Positions 51,513 to 57,858 of a stretch of DNA of 62,398 nucleotides are shown piece by piece. The notes beneath the pieces are model-generated. The model had not been told where the DNA came from and did no database searches. It saw nothing but the letters and a program-made list of their open reading frames with translations. Made by a program: the position numbers and the translations under genes. The stretch spans positions 1 through 62,398 of the forward strand of contig JAFSLL010000289.1 in NCBI GenBank assembly GCA_017448455.1, given 5' to 3'. Each line of letters opens with the position of its first letter. Position 1 is the stretch's first letter. Origin of the DNA: Oscillospiraceae bacterium (lineage in GTDB: Bacteria > Bacillota > Clostridia > Oscillospirales > Oscillospiraceae).

Positions 51513-52658
51513 TTAAAATTCCATGGCTTCGGGCATTTCAAACGTCGTGGTCATTCTGTACGGCGCTCCGGTCTTCACGCTGACGTCAAAGGCGTTGATG
51601 CCCTCGGTGACGTGACGGCAGAGTTCCGCGCTTACGCGGGGTTTGCGGCCTTCGACAATGGCCTTCGCCATGTCGGACACACCCGAGCCGCGCTGATTCC
51701 CCACGCGGGGGGCCAGAGTCTCGATTTCGGTAAAGAGCGCCGCGCTCTCCGGTCCGTAGATCGCACCGAGTCTAGCGCCCATGTTGTCACCCTTGCTATT
51801 GACCAGCGCCTTGAAGTCTTCGGCCTTCAGGAGCTTGATGGGGCCCATCATGGCATTGGGATCGGGGGCGAAGAGGACGCCTTCGGTACCGTAGATTTCC
51901 ATGCCGGGGAGGCTGGACTTCCACTCGTCATAGGTCAGGTTCAGGTTGCCGACAACGCCGTTTTCAAACTTCAGGACAGCGCAGTAGTTGGTGTTGACTT
52001 CCACCTCAACATCCTTATCCCAGATTTTACGAACATCCCAGCCGCGGTTGGCATAGCAGAAGAGGCTCTCGATGGGACCAAGCAGGGTAACGAGCGAGGT
52101 CAGGAAGTAGGGGCCCATATCCAGTGCGGGGCCGACGCCCTTCTTGTACAGATAGCCGGCGTTCGGGTGCCAGAGATCCGCGCCGGGGCCGACATAGTTC
52201 GCCGTGACGCTGATGACCTTGCCGATGGCGCCTTCGTCCAGCAGCTTGCGGACCGTCTGGAATTCGGGTGTCAGGAAAGTGTCCGGCGCGGAGCCGACAA
52301 AGAGGCCCTTTTTCGCCGCGAACTCGACGATTTCGTTTGCCTGCTCCAGGCTGTCTGCCAGGGGCTTTTCGCAGTAGACGTGCTTGCCCGCCCTCAGCGC
52401 GGCCATGGTGAGACTGTAGTGCGAGGCGGGGTTGGTGAGAATGATGACGATGTCCACCTCGGGATCTGCCAGCATCTCCTCCGTGGTGTAGACCTTGGGG
52501 ACGTTCCAACGTGCCGCCGCGGCCTTCGCGGCCTCGGTGTTCAGGTCTGAGCAGCCTACCGGACGCAGGTTTTTAAACACGGGTCCCAGGGTGCCGAAAT
52601 AGTGATCGCAGTACACGCCTGTGCCGATCACGCCGTAGCCGAGAACTCTTTCTTCCAT
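51513..52658 (-). CDS. Gfo/Idh/MocA oxidoreductase, candidate glycoside 3-oxidase
   Basis: A 381-aa NAD(P)-dependent enzyme and first gene of the operon. Rossmann motif [16 protein letters not shown] motif CEKPLAD (~96-102) and a C-terminal domain with [20 protein letters not shown] (~175-195). The [14 protein letters not shown]-type box is typical of members acting on glycosides, including the 3-oxidases that start C-glycoside breakdown. It is 14 nt upstream of the TIM-barrel subunit. Proposed role: oxidise C3 of the glycosyl group so that the deglycosidase can release the aglycone. Role is inferred from context. Confidence 0.85.
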   Translation of the reverse strand: MEERVLGYGVIGTGVYCDHYFGTLGPVFKNLRPVGCSDLNTEAAKAAAARWNVPKVYTTEEMLADPEVDIVIILTNPASHYSLTMAALRAGKHVYCEKPLADSLEQANEIVEFAAKKGLFVGSAPDTFLTPEFQTVRKLLDEGAIGKVISVTANYVGPGADLWHPNAGYLYKKGVGPALDMGPYFLTSLVTLLGPIESLFCYANRGWDVRKIWDKDVEVEVNTNYCAVLKFENGVVGNLNLTYDEWKSSLPGMEIYGTEGVLFAPDPNAMMGPIKLLKAEDFKALVNSKGDNMGARLGAIYGPESAALFTEIETLAPRVGNQRGSGVSDMAKAIVEGRKPRVSAELCRHVTEGINAFDVSVKTGAPYRMTTTFEMPEAMEF

Positions 52659-52712
52659 GTGTTTCTCCTCTCAAATGAAATGTTAAACAGGTCTTGCGTT
52701 TTTGCTGCCTGT

Positions 52713-52718
52713 AGTATA
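52713..52718 (-). promoter_or_regulatory. -10 element of the catabolic operon
   Basis: Minus-strand TATACT with a poor -35 region (CTACGC at the 17-nt position), as expected of an activator-dependent promoter. Expected start near 52706. Confidence 0.6.
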
Positions 52719-52739
52719 TAAAAGAAAAGAACCCGGCGT

Positions 52740-52755
52740 AGTGACACATGTCACT
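52740..52755. promoter_or_regulatory. Crp/Fnr-type operator palindrome
   Basis: AGTGACA-CA-TGTCACT is a perfect 7+7 palindrome of the TGTGA-N6-TCACA class. Its centre (52747.5) is about 41.5 bp upstream of the start predicted from the -10 at 52713, the standard position of a class II Crp/Fnr activator. The adjacent divergent gene encodes a Crp/Fnr-family protein. Confidence 0.7.
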
Positions 52756-52848
52756 TTAGAACAAAAAGAAAACCGGCCCTTTTTGTACAACTCTGACAAA
52801 GAGAATGCAAAAATGGCCGATTCCCGAATCATCTTTTTGGAGGAACGG

Positions 52849-53478
52849 ATGGAGACTTTGAATGACCGCGCGCGTTTGGAGCGCTATATGAAGCAACTGC
52901 GGATTGAGGAGCGCTTCGGACGGGAGCTGCCGCGCTTTCTCCTGCTGCACTACGCGCCGGGAGACCTGCTGACGACCGCCTTCTCCCCCAGCAAATACCT
53001 GCAGTTTGTCGCGGAGGGAGAGCTGACCCTGTATGATATGCCGGACGAGAGCCGCTCCATTATCCTGCAGACCAACTTCAACGAAGTCAGGCTGCTTGGC
53101 GAGGTGGAACTGCTGAATTCCCAGTTTGAGCCTTTTTTTGTGGAGGCCCATTCGGACGTGTATACGCTGGCAGTTTATCTGGACCACTACCGGGAACTGC
53201 TGCTGAATGACCCCGTGTTTCTGCGCTTCATCTGCGAGACGCTCTCGGACAAGCTCGCCGGTGCGGTCCGCTCCACCATGCACCTGCCGCTGCGGGACCG
53301 GGTTATCGCTTCCCTGCGCTATGCCAGCCCCGGAGAGGAATTCGGAAACATCGCCGCGATCTCCTCGCGCCTCGGTGTCAGCAACCGGCAGTTTCTGCGG
53401 GTGCTGAAAGGGCTGTGTGAGGAGGGTGTCCTGTCCCACGACAAAAAAGGACATTACCGCATTATCAGGCTTCCGTGA
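52849..53478 (+). CDS. Crp/Fnr-family regulator (YeiL-like)
   Basis: A 209-aa regulator with an N-terminal cyclic-nucleotide-binding-like beta roll (~20-125; LLHYAPGDLL, EGELTLYD, LLGEVELL) and a C-terminal winged helix (~150-205; IAAISSRLGVSNRQFLRVLKGLCEEGVL). It has only two Cys, so no Fnr-type Fe-S cluster. The start at 52849 has GGAGG 5 nt upstream; an earlier ATG at 52813 has a weaker site. It is divergent from the glycoside operon and separated from it by the palindrome at 52740-52755, so it probably activates the operon. Effector unknown. Confidence 0.87.
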   Translation: METLNDRARLERYMKQLRIEERFGRELPRFLLLHYAPGDLLTTAFSPSKYLQFVAEGELTLYDMPDESRSIILQTNFNEVRLLGEVELLNSQFEPFFVEAHSDVYTLAVYLDHYRELLLNDPVFLRFICETLSDKLAGAVRSTMHLPLRDRVIASLRYASPGEEFGNIAAISSRLGVSNRQFLRVLKGLCEEGVLSHDKKGHYRIIRLP

Positions 53479-53527
53479 GACACGGGCGGCTGAGAATCAA
53501 CATCTCTCAGCCGTCCGTGTCTGTTTT
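53478..53527. terminator. bidirectional terminator between regulators
   Basis: AGACACGGGCGGCTGAGA (53478-53495) pairs with TCTCAGCCGTCCGTGTCT (53504-53521), followed by GTTTTC. The stop codon of the AraC gene lies inside the right arm. Confidence 0.85.
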
Positions 53528-54574
53528 CTTTCCGTTTTCCAGATACTGCCGTGGCGAGATGCCGTAGACAGCCTTGAACTTTTTGTTGAAGTGGCTGGTA
53601 TCAAAGCAGCCGACCTCCTGCGCGATCTCCGTGAGGTTCTGCCTGCCGCCGTCCAGCAGCCGCACCGCCTGTTCCATCTGCATCTGCGCGATAATCGCGT
53701 TGAAGGTCTTTCCGGTCTGCTCTCGGATGACCCGGCTCAGGTAAGCCGGAGAGTAACCGAAATACCGGGCTGTCTCGTTCAGGCTCACAGAACTGTAGTG
53801 CACGTTCAGGTAACTGAGCACGCCGACAATCAGATCGTTCTGGGTACTGCCGCTTTTGCCCGGCACGATGGCTTCCGATTCATGATCCCGGACGATCCGG
53901 AGCAGGAACTGCCCGATCAGCAGGGAAAGACAATACTCATAGGCATATTCTTTCTGCTCTATCTCGTTGAGCATGGCTTCGGCAAGGATCCCGAGCCAGG
54001 TGTCATCTCCGGTGGGAAACAGCACGTAAGGGCTGACCTCCCGTTCAAACAGGATTGCCTCCAGGTAGTCGGCCATCAGCTTTCCGCCGCGCAGAAGACT
54101 CAGAAAACGCCGGTCGAAGAAGCGGCGGTTGACCATCATGTTCAGGATGCAGCTGCTGTCGTTGGTACAGGAAATGGCATGCACCGCGTTCGGCGCCAGG
54201 ATGCAGACATCGCCCGCTTTCATGGGAAACGCCGTGTTTTCGAACAGATTCTCGCAGCAGCCCGCAGCAACATAGACGATCTCCACGTAGTTGTGGTTAT
54301 GCAGAACGGGATAGCTGTAGCGCAGATGCGTGGTGACCATGGTCTGTGTGGCAAGCGGCGCTTCCTCCACCGTGAAGCCGCGTCCGCTCCGGCTCTTATC
54401 CCTGTACAGATGGGAAGCCGGAGTCTGCACGATCATGCCCTCGCGCTCATACTGTTCATACTGGGAAAAACTCATCGGTTTTTCCCAGAGTTTTTTATTT
54501 CCGGTCTCATACGCCCTCTTCAGTATCCGCTCGCTCTCGTTCAGCGGGTAGCTTTTCATCACTTCAATGGCCAT
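53507..54574 (-). CDS. AraC-family regulator
   Basis: A 355-aa regulator. An N-terminal cupin-like sugar-sensing region (~65-150; YSYPVLHNHNYVEIVYVAAG and FPMKAGDVCILAPNAVHAI) precedes the two HTH motifs of AraC/XylS (~255-350; SLNETARYFGYSPAYLSRVIREQTGKTF and LTEIAQEVGCFDTSHFNKKFKAVYGISP). The start at 54574 follows GGAG. Divergent from the VOC-symporter-AKR-glycosidase unit, which it probably activates in response to a sugar. Confidence 0.92.
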   Translation of the reverse strand: MAIEVMKSYPLNESERILKRAYETGNKKLWEKPMSFSQYEQYEREGMIVQTPASHLYRDKSRSGRGFTVEEAPLATQTMVTTHLRYSYPVLHNHNYVEIVYVAAGCCENLFENTAFPMKAGDVCILAPNAVHAISCTNDSSCILNMMVNRRFFDRRFLSLLRGGKLMADYLEAILFEREVSPYVLFPTGDDTWLGILAEAMLNEIEQKEYAYEYCLSLLIGQFLLRIVRDHESEAIVPGKSGSTQNDLIVGVLSYLNVHYSSVSLNETARYFGYSPAYLSRVIREQTGKTFNAIIAQMQMEQAVRLLDGGRQNLTEIAQEVGCFDTSHFNKKFKAVYGISPRQYLENGKKTDTDG

Positions 54575-54634
54575 ACCGCGCTCCACCTGCCTTCCGGCAA
54601 AGAATATCACAAAAGGAGAGACATGTCAAAAATA

Positions 54635-54690
54635 TACCGGTATCTTCTTCGGATTATACAAGCGGAAATCCTTTTTGCCGGGTTATAGTA
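54635..54690 (+). promoter_or_regulatory. candidate regulated promoter of VOC-AKR unit
   Basis: TATAGT (54685-54690) is a fair -10 without a recognisable -35. The palindrome ATACCGGTAT (54635-54644) and GACATGTC (54621-54628) lie upstream. AraC sites are usually direct repeats, so the palindromes may belong to another factor. Confidence 0.4.
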
Positions 54691-54739
54691 AGAGCTGAAA
54701 GAAACTCCGGAAATCAAGAAGAAACGAAAGGAGCCTCAC

Positions 54740-55198
54740 ATGAAATTCAACGAGATCTTCCACCTCGGCGTCGTGGTACGCGATCTGGACAGGGCAGTAA
54801 AGATTTATACCGACGAATTGGGCTACGGGCCCTTTGAGCCGGGCGACGGCGCATTCTTTGCCGATAAGGTCATCAACGGTGAGATCGGCCCCGGTCTCCC
54901 GATGAAAACGGCAACTTACCGCTCCGGCACCTATGAGATCGAACTGATCGAGCCGACCGGCCCCTCCATTTATATGGACTGGCTGAACGAGCACGGTCCC
55001 GGTATCCACCATGTGATTCTGAAGACCGATGAAAAGTATGCCGACGTCGTGGAGATGGCACAGCGCGTGTCCGGCCGTCCGCCGAAGCTGGAAACCAAAT
55101 TCCCGAACGGCATTCCCATCGTGGCCTACGTCGATCTGCAGGAAGAAGCAGGTCTGCTGCTGGAAATCAGCGGCAACAACGGAATGAGCGCGGAATAA
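54740..55198 (+). CDS. VOC-superfamily metalloprotein
   Basis: A 152-aa protein of the vicinal-oxygen-chelate (glyoxalase/methylmalonyl-CoA epimerase) fold, with two beta-alpha-beta-beta-beta modules. Metal-ligand candidates are His8 (FHLGVVV), Glu in YEIELIEP (~70), His in GIHHVIL (~93) and Glu in LLLEISG (~143), the 2-His/2-Glu pattern. Most like methylmalonyl-CoA epimerase-type proteins, but first in a unit with a GPH symporter, an aldo/keto reductase and a glycosidase. A role on a 3-keto sugar or aglycone enone is possible; the reaction is not known. Confidence 0.8.
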   Translation: MKFNEIFHLGVVVRDLDRAVKIYTDELGYGPFEPGDGAFFADKVINGEIGPGLPMKTATYRSGTYEIELIEPTGPSIYMDWLNEHGPGIHHVILKTDEKYADVVEMAQRVSGRPPKLETKFPNGIPIVAYVDLQEEAGLLLEISGNNGMSAE

Positions 55199-55236
55199 GC
55201 CGCGTCATCATAGAGAAAGAAAAGGAGAAAAAGAAC

Positions 55237-56661
55237 ATGAGCGAAGAGAAAAAACTCAATTCCGGCAGCAAGCTGCCGCTCGGCTCCACCATTGCATACT
55301 CGATCGGCTCCTCCGGCGCGAACGTCAGCTTTTACATGATCAACAACTATCTGATGCTTTTCTACACGGATATTGTGACCCTGTCCGCTGCCGCCATTTC
55401 CGCCATTATGCTGATCGCCCGTATCTGGGACGCCGTCAACGATCCCATGATGGGCATAATCGAAGACCGCACCCGTACCCGCTGGGGCAAGTTCCGTCCC
55501 TGGCTGATGATCGGCCCTCCGTTCCTTGCCATCTTTAACCTGCTGACCTTCACGGCCTTCCCGCTGCAGGGCGCTACCAAGGCCATCGTCTGCGGCATCT
55601 GCTACATCGGCGCCGGCATGGCCTACACGGTGGTACAGGTTGCCATCAACGGTCTGGTCAACCGCATCACCAATGACCCGCAGGCCAAAATGAATGTCAT
55701 CGCCATTGCCCAGATTGCCAACCAGATCGGCCAGGTCATCATTGCCGCAGTCCTCATGCCTGTGATCCTGTACTTCAGCTCCACCCTCGGTGCGGATGGC
55801 GCCAAAGTTGCGGATGGCCACGGCTACTTTATGGGAACCCTGTTTGTCTGCATTATCACCGTACCGATGATCTGGTACGCCGCCTGGAAGTGCCGCGAGG
55901 TCTCCGTGGACGAGCCCGCGGTGGTTCAGAAGAAAGAGAAGAAGCCTCTCGGCGAGTCCCTGAAGCTTGTTATCAAAAATGACCAGCTGGTCTTCTCTGT
56001 GCTTTCCACCTTCCTTGCCTGCGTCGGCATCATTGGCCGCTATGCGGTGCTGAGCTACTACGTCATTTATGTTGTCGGCTCTTATACACTGATCGCTCCC
56101 GTGTTCTCCATCATGAGTTTTGCCCAGATGCTGGGTAATGTCCCTCTGCCCTGGCTGACCAAGAAGTTCGGCAAGATCCGGGTTTATGTGATTGCCAACC
56201 TCCTTACCTCGGCAGCGCTGGTCCTGCTCTTCTTCCTCTCCAAAACGCCCAGCAACGCCGTGATCATTGCGCTCTCCGCCGTCATTGGCTTCCTCGGAGC
56301 TTCCGGCAGCATCTCCTACTCCTTCACCTGCGATGCCGTCGAATACGGCGACTGGAAATTTGGGATCCGTGACGACGGTCTCGCCTTCTCCATCATGTCC
56401 TTCGGCGTAAAGCTGTCCCAGGCTCTTACCGGCGCCATTGCGGCTCCTCTGCTGATCGCGCTGGGTTACGTAGCCAACCAGGCACAGGCGCCCGCAACCG
56501 TTAACGGCATCAACGCCCTTGTCAACATTGCTCCCGCTGTCATCCTGGTCATCGCCATACTGCCCATCCTCTTCAAGTATCGTCTGGATGAATCCACAAT
56601 GGCCAAGATTACTGCCGAGCTGACCGAGCGCCGCGCGGCTGCCGCAGCGCAGGAAGTCTGA
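55237..56661 (+). CDS. GPH-family sugar:cation symporter
   Basis: A 474-aa, ~12-span symporter; FYTDIVTLSAAAISAIMLIARIWDAVNDPMMG and RTRTRWGKFRPWL are family landmarks. AAGGAG precedes the ATG; 38 nt after the VOC gene. The C-terminus is Glu/Ala-rich. It is probably the importer for the substrate of the glycosidase at 57859. An 11-bp stem follows at 56681-56712. Confidence 0.9.
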   Translation: MSEEKKLNSGSKLPLGSTIAYSIGSSGANVSFYMINNYLMLFYTDIVTLSAAAISAIMLIARIWDAVNDPMMGIIEDRTRTRWGKFRPWLMIGPPFLAIFNLLTFTAFPLQGATKAIVCGICYIGAGMAYTVVQVAINGLVNRITNDPQAKMNVIAIAQIANQIGQVIIAAVLMPVILYFSSTLGADGAKVADGHGYFMGTLFVCIITVPMIWYAAWKCREVSVDEPAVVQKKEKKPLGESLKLVIKNDQLVFSVLSTFLACVGIIGRYAVLSYYVIYVVGSYTLIAPVFSIMSFAQMLGNVPLPWLTKKFGKIRVYVIANLLTSAALVLLFFLSKTPSNAVIIALSAVIGFLGASGSISYSFTCDAVEYGDWKFGIRDDGLAFSIMSFGVKLSQALTGAIAAPLLIALGYVANQAQAPATVNGINALVNIAPAVILVIAILPILFKYRLDESTMAKITAELTERRAAAAAQEV

Positions 56662-56680
56662 TTCATATTAAGCACTTTAA

Positions 56681-56712
56681 CAGGCAGATGATCTACGCAG
56701 GTCATCTGCCTG
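56681..56712 (+). other. intercistronic stem-loop
   Basis: CAGGCAGATGA (56681-56691) pairs with TCATCTGCCTG (56702-56712), without a T-run, between symporter and aldo/keto reductase. Confidence 0.6.
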
Positions 56713-56742
56713 CACGGCATAAAACAAGAAAGGAAAAAAATT

Positions 56743-57714
56743 ATGACGATTCAAGGACTGAAAAAACAACTCCCTCCGATCCTCGTCGGCACATCCTCCG
56801 CGCTGTTTTCCGATGAGATGACCCCGTGGATTCCGACTGACCTGACCCGAGAAGAGCAGTTTGACGCCATCGACAAGCTCTGGGATATGGGGCTGTATGC
56901 CTTTGACTGCGCTTCCGGGTACGGGGAGCGCGTTCTGGGCGAATACCTGCAAAACCGCGGCCGTGTGGAAGAGGCCGTCATCCTCACGAAAGGCTGCCAT
57001 CCGAACTTCTACCGCCAGCGTGTTACGCCTTTCGACCTGCTCAGTGACTTTCATGATTCCCTCGCCAAGCTGCACCGGGAGTATATCGATATCTATATGC
57101 TCCATCGCGACAACCCCGAGGTGCCGGTCAGCGAGATCATCCCCGTGCTGGACAAGCTCCAGAAGGAAGGGAAGATCGGCATTTACGGTGCTTCCAACTG
57201 GTCGATGGAGCGCTTCCGCGAGGCCAACGCCTTTGCCGCTGAAAACGGCATGGACGGCTTCCGCGCGGTAAGCCCGCATTACTCGCTCGCCCACCAGGTC
57301 GACGACTGCTGGGGCGGCGGACTGTCCATCACGGGCCCGGAGCACGCGGAAGACCGGCGGTGGCTGGCGGAGCAGAAGATCCCTGTGTTCGCCTATTCCG
57401 CCATGTCAGGCGGCTTCGTTTCCGGCAAATTCAGAAGCGACGACCGTGACGCCGCCGCGGCCTTCCTGTCCGAGCCCACGAAGAAGGGCTACTGGGCGGA
57501 TGAGAACTTCGAGCGCCTTGCCCGCGCCGAGATACTTGCCGGGCAGTACGGCGTTTCCGTTGCCCAGATCGCCATGGCCTGGCTCTTCAACCAGGATCTG
57601 CAGGTCATTCCGCTTCAGGGCGGCAAGTCTCCCCGCAGCTTCACCCAGACGCTGGAAGCTGCCAATATGAAGCTCAAACCGGAAGAGGTCAGGTGGCTGA
57701 ATCTGGAAGTCTGA
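56743..57714 (+). CDS. aldo/keto reductase
   Basis: A 323-aa TIM-barrel NADPH-dependent oxidoreductase. The catalytic tetrad is visible: Asp and Tyr in FDCASGYGERVLGEYL (~45-52), Lys in VILTKGC (~78) and His in MLHRDNP (~117). The C-terminal cofactor site has IPLQGGKSPRSFTQTLEAAN. AAAGGA precedes the ATG. In this unit it may reduce a keto sugar made by the deglycosylation pathway or a carbonyl of the aglycone. Substrate unknown. Confidence 0.9.
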   Translation: MTIQGLKKQLPPILVGTSSALFSDEMTPWIPTDLTREEQFDAIDKLWDMGLYAFDCASGYGERVLGEYLQNRGRVEEAVILTKGCHPNFYRQRVTPFDLLSDFHDSLAKLHREYIDIYMLHRDNPEVPVSEIIPVLDKLQKEGKIGIYGASNWSMERFREANAFAAENGMDGFRAVSPHYSLAHQVDDCWGGGLSITGPEHAEDRRWLAEQKIPVFAYSAMSGGFVSGKFRSDDRDAAAAFLSEPTKKGYWADENFERLARAEILAGQYGVSVAQIAMAWLFNQDLQVIPLQGGKSPRSFTQTLEAANMKLKPEEVRWLNLEV

Positions 57715-57807
57715 TCTGCTGGCAACCGGTTGAAGAATGCCGCCCAGCCTGCCAAAGCCGCCGCAAGCAACATTTCTTCCACGCGGCTTCCCATTTTGCG
57801 TGTTGGC

Positions 57808-57827
57808 TGGTATACTGAACACAGTAT
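57808..57827 (+). promoter_or_regulatory. extended -10 promoter with overlapping operator palindrome
   Basis: TG at 57808-57809, one base, then TATACT (57811-57816) forms an extended -10. ATACTG-AACA-CAGTAT (57812-57827) is a perfect inverted repeat overlapping the -10 and the start site, the usual place for repressor control. It would give the glycosidase a separate, regulated promoter. Confidence 0.55.
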
Positions 57828-57858
57828 CATCGGATAATCTGACAAAAAGGAGACTGAT

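Noticed and set aside
54621-54628. Second site for the Crp-like regulator (GACATGTC)
   Set aside because: It shares the core with the 52740 palindrome but the half-site spacing is different (0 instead of 2).
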